Below are positions 1-8,894 of a DNA stretch of 42,700 nt, in pieces; positions within the stretch are counted from its first letter, which is position 1, and each line of letters starts with the position of its first letter. The stretch covers positions 1 to 42,700 of the forward strand of contig JAFQXU010000018.1 of NCBI GenBank assembly GCA_017406805.1, written 5' to 3'. The stretch is from Clostridia bacterium (GTDB lineage: Bacteria; Bacillota; Clostridia; Oscillospirales; Acutalibacteraceae). A model generated the notes under the pieces. That model ran no database searches and was not told where the DNA came from. It saw nothing but the letters and a program-made list of their open reading frames with translations. A program made the translations under genes and the position numbers.

Positions 1-60
1 CTGTGTCCCTACGGAAAGTTCTTTTTCTTCATCGTTTGTGTTTGATTTACTATTTTTCAT
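1..60 (-). CDS. 5' end of an unidentified protein gene, cut by the window edge
   Basis: Only the first 20 codons are visible, beginning MKNSKSNTND and continuing with an acidic, polar stretch (DEEKELSVGTQ). The ATG at 60 is preceded by AAAGGGGTGACTGTTT, a good ribosome binding site, so this is probably a real gene start. Twenty polar residues cannot identify a family. The gene is divergent from the leader-peptide gene at 226, and the two share a 165-base intergenic region. It may therefore belong to the same system, but the window does not show it. Confidence 0.55.
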   Translation of the reverse strand, partial: MKNSKSNTNDEEKELSVGTQ

Positions 61-139
61 AAACAGTCACCCCTTTAACGTTATTTTTCCGTTTTTTTAT
101 TTATAAATACACAAAAAATTATTTTTTACTCAAAAAGTA

Positions 140-167
140 TTGACATTATTTGAAATAATAGTATTAT
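140..167 (+). promoter_or_regulatory. Promoter of the first leader-peptide gene, with a palindrome in the spacer
   Basis: A perfect -35 box TTGACA lies at 140-145 and a -10 box TATTAT at 162-167, separated by 16 bases. A perfect 15-base palindrome (ATTATTT, G, AAATAAT; 145-159) fills the spacer and could be a repressor site, although AT-rich DNA produces such palindromes by chance. Confidence 0.6.
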
Positions 168-225
168 TTTATTATTATGTAATATATTTAAATAAAAAAT
201 TTTTAAAAATAAAGGTGGTATAAAC

Positions 226-510
226 ATGACAAACAACGAAAACTTACTAAAACTAATAGAGGAAGTTAATTCAGACCCTGAAAAAATCGAGCAATTCAGC
301 AAAAAAGATTCTCCCCAGGAACTTTACGATTATTGCATAAGCATTGTACCGGGGTACACTTACGAAGAATTCACCGAGTTTATGATGTACCTTGCCGATT
401 TAATTTCAAAAGATTTATCGGAAGATGAACTAAACAACATAACTGGCGGAACAAGCAAGCCTTGGCTAAATTCCGCAGCACAAAAATTTAAACTTATGCT
501 TGAGTTATAA
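226..510 (+). CDS. Nif11-like double-glycine leader peptide (putative RiPP or secreted peptide precursor)
   Basis: This 94-residue protein has the layout of a Nif11-type precursor. It has an acidic helical leader with a DP turn near residue 18, a YTYEEF helix near 45-50 and the LSEDELNNITGG motif ending at Gly74-Gly75. Cleavage after GG would release the 19-residue core TSKPWLNSAAQKFKLMLEL. The core has Ser, Thr, Lys and Trp but no Cys, so thioether or disulfide chemistry is unlikely; the only Cys is at residue 37 in the leader. The start has AAAGGTGG nine bases upstream. The gene stands alone between a good promoter and a hairpin terminator, and no maturase, peptidase or transporter gene is adjacent on the right. 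The function is inferred: it could be a modified peptide, an unmodified bacteriocin or a secreted signal. Confidence 0.75.
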   Translation: MTNNENLLKLIEEVNSDPEKIEQFSKKDSPQELYDYCISIVPGYTYEEFTEFMMYLADLISKDLSEDELNNITGGTSKPWLNSAAQKFKLMLEL

Positions 511-513
511 ATT

Positions 514-547
514 AAAAAAACCGACCAATTTTTCGTTGGCCGGTTTT
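514..547. terminator. Bidirectional terminator between the leader-peptide gene and nrdR
   Basis: The arms 518-528 (AAACCGACCAA) and 536-546 (TTGGCCGGTTT) pair over 11 positions around a 7-base loop. Read on the minus strand the single non-Watson-Crick position is a G-U pair and a run of T follows, so nrdR is served best. Read on the plus strand it follows the peptide stop and ends in TTTT. Confidence 0.8.
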
Positions 548-561
548 CATTTGGGTATATT

Positions 562-1017
562 TTAATTTTTTTCCAAAAACTTTTGCAGTTCATCCATAAA
601 TGCCGAAACATCCTTAAACTGCCTATAAACCGAAGCAAACCTTATGTAAGCAACTTCGTCTTTATTTTTAAGCAAATCCATTGAGTATTCGCCTATTACG
701 GAAGATGAAACTTCTCTTTCCAGAGAATTTTGCACTTTTGCTTCTATTTCGTCTACCATTTTATCTATTTCGCCCACTGATATAGCTCTGTTTGCGCATG
801 CACGCATTAAACCTTCAAAAACTTTTTTGCGGTCGAATTTTTCCCTCTGGCCGCTACGCTTAATTACCACCACGGGTATGGTTTCTACCACTTCATACGT
901 AGTAAAACGCCTGAAGCAATTTTCACATTCCCTTCTTCTTCTCACGCTGGAACCTTCGTCCGCACTACGAGATTCTATTACTTTGCAGCCTTCCATATTG
1001 CAGTAAGGACACTTCAT
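562..1017 (-). CDS. nrdR: Transcriptional repressor NrdR
   Basis: NrdR is the ATP/dATP-sensing zinc repressor of ribonucleotide reductase genes. The 151-residue product has the usual length. Its N-terminal zinc ribbon has cysteines at 3, 6, 31 and 34 (MKCPYC and CENC) with the basic VRRRRE segment between them. The rest, from about residue 49 (VIKRSG), is the ATP-cone domain. The start ATG has AGGGGGAATTTAA upstream. It is the last gene of the leftward group after the clpE-like gene and is followed by a strong terminator. NrdR boxes were not found inside the window, and its targets presumably lie elsewhere. Confidence 0.96.
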   Translation of the reverse strand: MKCPYCNMEGCKVIESRSADEGSSVRRRRECENCFRRFTTYEVVETIPVVVIKRSGQREKFDRKKVFEGLMRACANRAISVGEIDKMVDEIEAKVQNSLEREVSSSVIGEYSMDLLKNKDEVAYIRFASVYRQFKDVSAFMDELQKFLEKN

Positions 1018-1046
1018 TTAAATTCCCCCTGAACTACTCATTTATT

Positions 1047-3332
1047 TTAACTAACTATAATTTTAAACTCCGGATCTGCGGTAAGCTCGATGCTTCCTAT
1101 ATTAAAGCTACCATTTTCTATTATTTTCATAGATATTTTATCTTCTACTTCTTTTCTTATTAAATTTCTTAAATCACGCGCTCCGCTGCTTTTTCCAATA
1201 GATTTTTTTGCCAAGTAATCAAGTGCTTTATCATCATAAGAAAGTTTTATTCCTTTTTCGCCAAGCGATTCTTTATACTCATCTATTATCAAAGCGGCAA
1301 TTTTTACGTAATCTTTTTCAGATAATTTGTTAAACACTATTACCTCGTCAACACGGCTTATAAATTCCGGACGTAAAAACTCTTTAAGAGCTTTTACCGC
1401 TTTTTCTTTTACCAAATCATTTTCGCTTTTTGCGAATCCAAGCGAACCGTCTTTTTTGTTACTCCCGGCATTAGAGGTCATTACTATAACGGTATTTTCA
1501 AAATTGACCACTCTGCCGTGTGAATCGGTTATTTTCCCTTCATCAAGAACTTGAAGAAGAATATTCATAACATCGGGGTGGGCTTTTTCAATTTCATCAA
1601 AAAGTATAACGGAATACGGTTTTTGGCGAACTTTCTCGGTTAATTGCCCGGCTTCGTCATAACCGACATATCCCGGAGGCGAACCAACTATTTTTGACGC
1701 AGAATGTTTTTCCATGTATTCCGACATATCAAGCCTTATAAGCGCATCGGGAGAATCGAAAAGCTCTTTTGCCAAAACTTTAACCAGCTCAGTTTTTCCA
1801 ACGCCCGTAGAACCAACGAATATAAACGAAGCAGGTCTGCGCCGATAACTGATTTTAACGCGATTTCTGCGTATAGCAGATGCTACGGCTTTAACGGCTT
1901 CGTCTTGGCCTATTATTTTTTCTTTTAATTTATTTTCTAAACTTTCTATTTTCTTAAATTCGTTTTCTTGAATTTTTGAAGAAGGTATTCCCGTCCAAAG
2001 CTCGATAACACGGGCTATGTCGGATTCAGTTACTTCTTTGCCGAGTGCTTCTCCGGCAAGTTTTTTTACCTCTTTTTCGTCTTTTGCAATATTAAACCTA
2101 ATTTCCGCCAATCGCTCGTAATCGGCTTCTTCCCCAGAAGCCAAAAGCTGCTCTTCCTCCGCTTTTAATTTTTCTATTTCCGAGTTTAACATATCATATT
2201 TTAAAAGCGCTTGATTATTAAGAGCGCAGTAAGTTGCGGATTCGTCCATCAAATCAATGGCTTTATCAGGCAAAAATCTATCTATGATATATCTTTCGGA
2301 AAGAACCACCAAGCGTGTGGTTAAATAATCCGGTATTCTCACTCTATGATGTTCTTCATAGTAACTTTTTACGCCTTTTAAAATGCTAACGGCTTCAGAA
2401 ATTGACGGCTCCAAAACTTTAACAGGCTGAAAACGCCTTTCTAGTGCGGCATCTTTTTCAATGTGCTTTCTATATTCGGCAAAAGTTGTGGCACCAATTA
2501 CCTGGATTTCTCCTCTGGAAAGAGCGGGTTTTAAAATATTTGCGGCATTCATAGAACCTTCTGAATCGCCTGCGCCAACCAAGTTGTGGACTTCATCTAT
2601 AAACAAAATTATATTTCCGTCTTTTTTTACTTCGTCAATAAGGCCTTTTATCCTGCCTTCAAACTGCCCTCTAAACTGAGTTCCTGCCACCAACGAAGTC
2701 AAATCAAGAAGGTGTATTTCTTTGTTTTTTAATCTATACGGCACAGAGCCTTCCGCAATTTTAAGCGCCAAGCCCTCTGCTATTGCAGTTTTGCCAACTC
2801 CCGGCTCCCCAATTAAACAAGGGTTGTTTTTCGTTCTGCGGCAAAGAATCTGCACAGTACGGTTAATCTCTTTTTCTCGTCCGACAACTTTATCAAGCTT
2901 TCCTTCTTTCGCCTTTAATGTTAAATTATTACAGTAAAGGCCAAGCATTTTGCGTTTTGTCTTGTGACCGGATTTAAAGTCTTTACTTTCTTTATTTTTT
3001 TCTGTTTCGTCGTCTTTCCCTTGAAACATCATATTTGAAAACAGCCCTTTTATAAAAGGAAACGTTGCAGCTCCACCGGGGGTAAAGCCATTTTCTTCGC
3101 TGCCTATATTTAATTCATCGGGGTTAAAACCTGCTCCGAAAGCATCTGAAAATTGTTCTCCCATGCTTTCAAGCTCTTCCCCTGAAATATTCATTTTATC
3201 CATCAAATTTTGCAAGGGTTTTATTCCAACTTCTTTAGCACACGAAAAGCAAAAACCTTCTGCGCTGGAAGAATCCTTGCCGGAAGAAACAAACACAACG
3301 GCTGTTCTTCTTTTACATCTGGAACAAAGCAT
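1047..3332 (-). CDS. clpE: ClpE-like ATP-dependent Clp protease ATP-binding subunit
   Basis: This is a two-ring AAA+ unfoldase of the Clp/Hsp100 family, 761 residues long. The N-terminus carries a CxxC...CxxC zinc finger (Cys3, 6, 28, 31) instead of the double Clp-N domain of ClpA/ClpC, which is the ClpE arrangement. The first ATPase domain has Walker A GEPGVGKT at 175-182 and Walker B ILFIDEVH. A short charged helical middle domain follows. The second ATPase domain has GSTGVGKT and VILFDEIEKAHPDV. The tripeptide LGF in the second domain matches the ClpP-docking loop, so it probably feeds ClpP. The start has TAAGGAG upstream. I call it ClpE-like rather than strict ClpE because the long acidic linker (about residues 50-125) is unusual. 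Confidence 0.88.
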   Translation of the reverse strand: MLCSRCKRRTAVVFVSSGKDSSSAEGFCFSCAKEVGIKPLQNLMDKMNISGEELESMGEQFSDAFGAGFNPDELNIGSEENGFTPGGAATFPFIKGLFSNMMFQGKDDETEKNKESKDFKSGHKTKRKMLGLYCNNLTLKAKEGKLDKVVGREKEINRTVQILCRRTKNNPCLIGEPGVGKTAIAEGLALKIAEGSVPYRLKNKEIHLLDLTSLVAGTQFRGQFEGRIKGLIDEVKKDGNIILFIDEVHNLVGAGDSEGSMNAANILKPALSRGEIQVIGATTFAEYRKHIEKDAALERRFQPVKVLEPSISEAVSILKGVKSYYEEHHRVRIPDYLTTRLVVLSERYIIDRFLPDKAIDLMDESATYCALNNQALLKYDMLNSEIEKLKAEEEQLLASGEEADYERLAEIRFNIAKDEKEVKKLAGEALGKEVTESDIARVIELWTGIPSSKIQENEFKKIESLENKLKEKIIGQDEAVKAVASAIRRNRVKISYRRRPASFIFVGSTGVGKTELVKVLAKELFDSPDALIRLDMSEYMEKHSASKIVGSPPGYVGYDEAGQLTEKVRQKPYSVILFDEIEKAHPDVMNILLQVLDEGKITDSHGRVVNFENTVIVMTSNAGSNKKDGSLGFAKSENDLVKEKAVKALKEFLRPEFISRVDEVIVFNKLSEKDYVKIAALIIDEYKESLGEKGIKLSYDDKALDYLAKKSIGKSSGARDLRNLIRKEVEDKISMKIIENGSFNIGSIELTADPEFKIIVS

Positions 3333-3381
3333 AATATTTACTCCTTATTTAGTGTATTAAATCAAAATAAAGCTTTTTTGC

Positions 3382-3948
3382 TTAATATTTTTCTTCTTTT
3401 ATCATCATTTTAAAAATCTTAAAGTATCTATATAGCGCATACAGCATACAAGTTGCCGTAAGAGTCATTAAAATAATATTTAAAACTTCGCAGTCCGTAT
3501 TCCACAAAGCTTTAAGCAATATTATGGTAATTACTGAAACATAAAATACTACTGTGGAAATTTTTCCATACCAGCGTGCCGCAGGCGGAGTTATTTTGTG
3601 CTTTAATAGCACTGCTCCGGCCGTAAGCATAAGAATTTCTTTTACGATAAGTAATATCATAAACGGAAAAATCTTTGGAAATTTAATTCCAAAACATATC
3701 ATAACCGCCATTAAAGTGAGTTTATCAGCGGTAGGATCCAGCATTTTCCCAAGTTTTGTTATTTGGTTATATTTTCTTGCAATAATTCCGTCAAATAGGT
3801 CGCTAATCCCCGAAATAACAAGAACTGCACCCGCCAAAACATAGTTGTTTTTAGACACAGCAAAAACAAACGGAATAATAAAAATTATTCTTAAAACAGT
3901 TAAAATATTTGGAATATTGAAAATCGCATTATAACTATTTCTTTTCAT
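3382..3948 (-). CDS. pgsA: CDP-diacylglycerol--glycerol-3-phosphate 3-phosphatidyltransferase
   Basis: PgsA transfers the phosphatidyl group from CDP-diacylglycerol to glycerol-3-phosphate, the committed step to phosphatidylglycerol, in the cytoplasmic membrane. The 188-residue protein has the CDP-alcohol phosphotransferase signature D-G-x2-A-R-x8-G-x3-D-x3-D, seen as DGIIARKYNQ followed by G, D and D in KLGKMLDPTADK. Several hydrophobic membrane helices surround it. It lies 49 bases upstream of the clpE-like gene and 29 bases downstream of the cvpA-like gene, all on the minus strand. Related CDP-alcohol transferases share the motif, but the length and FNIPNILTVLRI start fit PgsA best. Confidence 0.93.
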   Translation of the reverse strand: MKRNSYNAIFNIPNILTVLRIIFIIPFVFAVSKNNYVLAGAVLVISGISDLFDGIIARKYNQITKLGKMLDPTADKLTLMAVMICFGIKFPKIFPFMILLIVKEILMLTAGAVLLKHKITPPAARWYGKISTVVFYVSVITIILLKALWNTDCEVLNIILMTLTATCMLYALYRYFKIFKMMIKEEKY

Positions 3949-3977
3949 TTATCCATCACTCCGCTAGTTTTAATTTT

Positions 3978-4673
3978 TTAAATTGTTTTAAAAAGTCCGT
4001 AAACGGGGTTGTTATCGTATATAATTTTAAAAATCGTTGTTGAAGAAATATTATTTGCGGTAAATATTTCCGGAACTTTAGTATCCATGGAAGCAAAAAC
4101 TTTTAAAAAGCACATTGCCGCCACAATTACTACATAACCTTTAAACACTCCAAAGACTCCGCCAAGAATACTGTTTGTACTTTTTAAAAATTGAGTTTTA
4201 AAAAATCTTAGCGCAAAACGAGACAAGAATTTCATAACAAAAATTAAAATAACAAATAAAACAATTACCAACACCGATTTTAAAACATTTGCAATTACGG
4301 GGTATAAAATTTCTGATATTTTTGAAGGAAGAACTTCCGCAGTACTATTATTTATAATATGGTTAACTTCTTCTGTTGTTATTCCGAACCTTGGTAAAAA
4401 GCCGGAAAACGGAAACGCCAATTTACTAAATAAAATATCGCAGTTTAAAAACGAAGTACCTGATACACTCCTTACTTGCTCTTCTATTTGCGGAGAAATA
4501 AAATTAAAATAAATTGCTTTGGAAAAAATATCGGAAAAATAAACCGCAAAAATTACCGCAAAAAGCGAACCCACCAGGGACAAAAACGATTTTAATATTC
4601 CTTTTTTAAATCCCATAATAGCAAAAAATAAAAATATTATTACCACGCAAACATCAAGTATAAGTGCATTCAA
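3978..4673 (-). CDS. CvpA family membrane protein
   Basis: This 231-residue protein has four hydrophobic segments: LDVCVVIIFLFFAIM near the N-terminus, FLSLVGSLFAVIFAVYF, VLVIVLFVILIFVM and GYVVIVAAMCFL. The first loop contains the GFKKGILKSF motif typical of the CvpA (colicin V production) family. The family's biochemical role in Firmicutes is not settled, and links to cell-envelope processes are general. I set the start at the TTG at 4673 because AAGGAAGTG sits six bases upstream. A longer reading frame runs to 4763 but has no ribosome binding site and would run into the probable 6S RNA. It probably forms a transcription unit with pgsA. Confidence 0.85.
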   Translation of the reverse strand: MNALILDVCVVIIFLFFAIMGFKKGILKSFLSLVGSLFAVIFAVYFSDIFSKAIYFNFISPQIEEQVRSVSGTSFLNCDILFSKLAFPFSGFLPRFGITTEEVNHIINNSTAEVLPSKISEILYPVIANVLKSVLVIVLFVILIFVMKFLSRFALRFFKTQFLKSTNSILGGVFGVFKGYVVIVAAMCFLKVFASMDTKVPEIFTANNISSTTIFKIIYDNNPVYGLFKTI

Positions 4674-4762
4674 AAGTAACACTTCCTTACCAAAATTTCT
4701 TAACTTAATTATAGCATAAGTTTTAATGCTTGTACAATTTAAAAACGCATATAAAAAATCCA

Positions 4763-4928
4763 CTTAAGCGTATCGTGTTCTAGATAACCTGCAAGCTAGC
4801 AGGTGGGTGCCCTCCCCATATTTTCACGCTCCCTCAAATGGCTTTGCCAAGAGGTATGCAATCCGATACAGGAGTCAAGCTCCCGAAAACATTTTGTAGG
4901 GTTATATGAACACAGTCCGCGCATTAAG
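4763..4928 (-). ncRNA. ssrS: Probable 6S RNA (regulator of sigma-A RNA polymerase)
   Basis: The two ends form a long rod-like closing stem: 4920-4928 pairs with 4763-4770 (CTTAA and GCG blocks), GTGTTC/GAACAC pairs 4908-4913 with 4775-4780, and 4901-4905 pairs with 4784-4788. Near the 3' end the RNA reads GGCACCCACCTGC, then a small loop, then GCAGG, which resembles the 3' hairpin region of 6S RNAs. A T-rich tract follows the closing stem. The length (166 nt) and the lack of any open frame support an RNA gene. 6S RNA binds the housekeeping polymerase and mimics an open promoter. SRP and tmRNA signatures are absent. The family call is from memory of the fold, not a covariance search. Confidence 0.75.
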
Positions 4929-4957
4929 TAGAAAATAAATTTATTTAGTCTATATTT

Positions 4958-5236
4958 TTAGATGTTTCCAAGTCTTCTTTCAAATTCTTTGGAAAGATTA
5001 TCAAGAAGTATGTCATCATCTACTTCCACTAGTTGTTCTTCTCCGTTTTCTTCTATAACTTCAAATATAAAATACGTTTCCTCGCTATTTAAAGTTTCGT
5101 CGGAAAGCTCAAAATTCGGCATAAGAGCATAGAATTTTCCTTGGGAATTTTCTATGAAATCCAAAACTTCAAACTCTCTTTCTATTCCTTCGTCGTCTAT
5201 TAAGGTAACAATATCTGTGGGCATGCTTTCTTCCAT
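4958..5236 (-). CDS. DUF1292 family small acidic protein
   Basis: This 92-residue, strongly acidic protein (many Glu and Asp, pI clearly low) has the pattern of the DUF1292/YrzB family common next to ruvX in Firmicutes: IVTLIDDEGIEREFEVLDFI near the start and YFIFEV in the middle. The function is unknown. The start ATG follows TAGGGACC..., with AGGAGG nine bases upstream. It has its own promoter at 5279-5307. In many relatives it sits directly beside ruvX, but here ruvX is about 5.4 kb away, beyond the heat-shock operon. Confidence 0.85.
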   Translation of the reverse strand: MEESMPTDIVTLIDDEGIEREFEVLDFIENSQGKFYALMPNFELSDETLNSEETYFIFEVIEENGEEQLVEVDDDILLDNLSKEFERRLGNI

Positions 5237-5278
5237 CTAGGGACCTCCTAATTTATAATAAATGTTTTCATAAGTACT

Positions 5279-5307
5279 ATTTTAATTATATTATACGATC
5301 TAGTCAA
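5279..5307 (-). promoter_or_regulatory. Promoter of the DUF1292 gene
   Basis: Read on the minus strand, TTGACT (5302-5307) and TAAAAT (5279-5284) are separated by exactly 17 bases, a good sigma-A pattern about 45 bases upstream of the start codon. Confidence 0.6.
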
Positions 5308-5390
5308 CAAAATTATTTATAAAATCTTAAATTAAAATGCCCATTTTAATTATGCTATTTTTTTATCGGACATATTTTATAAAACTTGCA

Positions 5391-5419
5391 TTGACATATA
5401 CTTTAAAAAAGTTTATTAT
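5391..5419 (+). promoter_or_regulatory. Promoter of the second leader-peptide gene
   Basis: TTGACA (5391-5396) and TATTAT (5414-5419) are 17 bases apart. These are the same two hexamers as in the promoter at 140-167. The spacer holds an imperfect inverted repeat, ACTTT-AAA-AAAGT (5400-5412). Confidence 0.7.
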
Positions 5420-5450
5420 ACATAATATACCTATGAAAGGACATTTTATT

Positions 5451-5765
5451 ATGGACGAAAAAAAACTATCAGATATTCTTAAAGACGAAGATTTCATTGA
5501 AGAAATATTTACAACCGCAACCCCTCTGGAAGTTAAAGAACTTTTTCAAGAAAAGGGGCTTGAGCTTTCAGACAAAGAAACCGAAAAAGTAATAGAAATC
5601 TTTGAAAAAAACATCGAAGATGCGGACAATCTGTCAAACGAAGAACTGCAAAGCATTTCCGGCGGCACATCCGAAGAGATAAACGCTAACTTGGAAACCT
5701 TTTTAAGCAGCGACGCCAAAATCCTGGAAAACGCAAAACAGTGGGAACAAAAAATTAAGAATTAA
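5451..5765 (+). CDS. Second Nif11-like double-glycine leader peptide (putative precursor)
   Basis: This 104-residue acidic protein repeats the plan of the peptide at 226: helices [10 protein letters not shown] and [17 protein letters not shown], then [12 protein letters not shown] ending at Gly71-Gly72, then a 32-residue core starting [10 protein letters not shown] and ending WEQKIKN. The core has no Cys and looks like a charged amphipathic helix. Both precursors share the GG|TS junction. The ATG at 5451 has AAAGGA 9-10 bases upstream; a longer frame from 5337 would read through the promoter. The 3' end overlaps the convergent dnaJ stop by 3 bases, and a terminator follows at once. No processing or export gene is nearby. 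The function is inferred from the leader alone. Confidence 0.75.
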   Translation: MDEKKLSDILKDEDFIEEIFTTATPLEVKELFQEKGLELSDKETEKVIEIFEKNIEDADNLSNEELQSISGGTSEEINANLETFLSSDAKILENAKQWEQKIKN

Positions 5766-6916
5766 AATAAATTTTTCAATCTATCAAAAAAGGTTTTTCT
5801 TTTTTGGTAGTTTTTTTCTACTAACGTCTTTTCAAAATCTTTTAAAAGATTTTTTTGATTTTCGGACAAATTGCAAGGAACCTCAATATGCACTTTAACG
5901 TACTGATCTCCGGAACCACGGCCGTGCAGTTTTGGAACACCTTTACCTTTCAGCCTAAAAACGTCTCCGTTTTGAGTTCCTTCGTGAATATGGTACTCAA
6001 CTTTTCCATCTATCGTAGGTACAGTTAAATCCGCGCCCAAAGCGGCCTGTGCATAAGTTATTGGCATGTCGCACCAAACATCGTAATCTTTTCTTTCAAA
6101 TATTTGGTGCGGTTCTACATTCACATAAATCTGAAGATCGCCGTTTTCTCCGCCCCTGGTGCCTGCATTACCTCGTCCAGGGACATTTAAAATTTGCTTA
6201 CTGTTAATTCCGGCGGGTATTTTCACTTCCACTTCGCAGCGTTTTCTAATTCTTTTCTTTCCGCCACAGCGAGCACATGGATTTTCAATTATTACACCTT
6301 CACCGCCACATTTTTCGCACGTTCTTGTAGTTTGCATAACTCCAAAAGGCGTCCTTTGATTTACAACCACATGACCCGAGCCCCCGCAAGAACCGCATGT
6401 TTTTGGCAAAGTGCCTTTTTTGGCTCCGGTTCCTCCGCATTCATCGCAACTTTCAATACAATAATACGAAACTTTCTTGGTGCAACCTTTTGCCGCCTCT
6501 AAAAATGTAATGTTTATTCTGCATTCCACATCAGAGCCTCGGCGCGGGATATTTGCACTGCTGCGGCTTCTTCCGCCGCCAAATCCACCAAAAAAGCTGC
6601 TGAATATATCTCCTAAATCAAAATCATCGCCAAACGGACTTCCGCCGTAGTAGCTGTATCCTCCCGCACCGGCACCGCCGTAATTTGGATCTGTACCTGC
6701 ATGGCCAAATTGGTCATATCTGGCCTTTTTTGTCTTATCGGAAAGGACATCATACGCTTCGTTTACTTCTTTAAAGTTCTGCTCAGCGGTTTTGTCGCCC
6801 GGATTTAAGTCGGGGTGATATTTTTTGGCAAGTTTTCTGTATGCTTTTTTTATTTCATCATCAGAAGCACCTTTGCTTACACCAAGCACTTCATAATAAT
6901 CTTTTTTTTCGGGCAA
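5762..6916 (-). CDS. dnaJ: Chaperone protein DnaJ (Hsp40)
   Basis: DnaJ delivers unfolded clients to DnaK and stimulates its ATPase. The 384-residue product has the full type I layout: J domain with HPD ([10 protein letters not shown]), a Gly/Phe-rich linker (FGGFGGG), four CxxCxGxG-type zinc repeats ([24 protein letters not shown] and CARCGGKK) and the C-terminal substrate domains. The fourth repeat ends CGGKK, losing its final glycine. The likely start is the TTG at 6916 giving [12 protein letters not shown], because AAGAGGTG lies six bases upstream; a GTG three codons earlier overlaps that ribosome binding site. It is the last gene of the hrcA operon and is convergent with the second peptide gene. 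Confidence 0.96.
   Translation of the reverse strand: MPEKKDYYEVLGVSKGASDDEIKKAYRKLAKKYHPDLNPGDKTAEQNFKEVNEAYDVLSDKTKKARYDQFGHAGTDPNYGGAGAGGYSYYGGSPFGDDFDLGDIFSSFFGGFGGGRSRSSANIPRRGSDVECRINITFLEAAKGCTKKVSYYCIESCDECGGTGAKKGTLPKTCGSCGGSGHVVVNQRTPFGVMQTTRTCEKCGGEGVIIENPCARCGGKKRIRKRCEVEVKIPAGINSKQILNVPGRGNAGTRGGENGDLQIYVNVEPHQIFERKDYDVWCDMPITYAQAALGADLTVPTIDGKVEYHIHEGTQNGDVFRLKGKGVPKLHGRGSGDQYVKVHIEVPCNLSENQKNLLKDFEKTLVEKNYQKRKTFFDRLKNLF
5781..5817 (+). terminator. Terminator of the second leader-peptide gene, inside the dnaJ 3' end
   Basis: CTATCAAAAAA (5781-5791) pairs with TTTTTTGGTAG (5800-5810) over 11 positions with one G-U pair, and seven T follow (5811-5817). It lies within the last codons of dnaJ on the opposite strand. 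Confidence 0.8.
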
Positions 6917-6944
6917 TATTTTCACCTCTTATTTAAAATGAGCT

Positions 6945-6973
6945 CCCTCCGCCACCTTTTTAGAGGCAGAGGG
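6945..6973 (-). other. Hairpin between dnaK and dnaJ
   Basis: Read on the minus strand, CCCTCTGCC and GGCGGAGGG form a 9-bp stem with one G-U pair and an 11-base loop. No T run follows directly, so it looks more like an mRNA-stabilising or processing hairpin than a terminator. Confidence 0.55.
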
Positions 6974-6992
6974 CTGGTAAATAGAATTTTAA

Positions 6993-8876
<1,884 letters not shown>

Positions 8877-8894
8877 TTATTTTTAAAATTTATT

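Noticed and set aside
4674..4763. Longer cvpA-like protein starting at 4763
   Set aside because: No ribosome binding site there, and its start abuts the probable 6S RNA. The TTG at 4673 has AAGGAAGTG six bases upstream.
4763..4928. SRP RNA or tmRNA at this locus
   Set aside because: No SRP GGAA tetraloop domain (GGTCAGG...AGCAG) and no tRNA-like ends of tmRNA; the rod-like stem fits 6S RNA better.
5337..5450. N-terminal extension of the second leader peptide (start at 5337)
   Set aside because: It would translate through the -35 and -10 boxes. The ATG at 5451 has AAAGGA at the right distance and gives the expected leader start.
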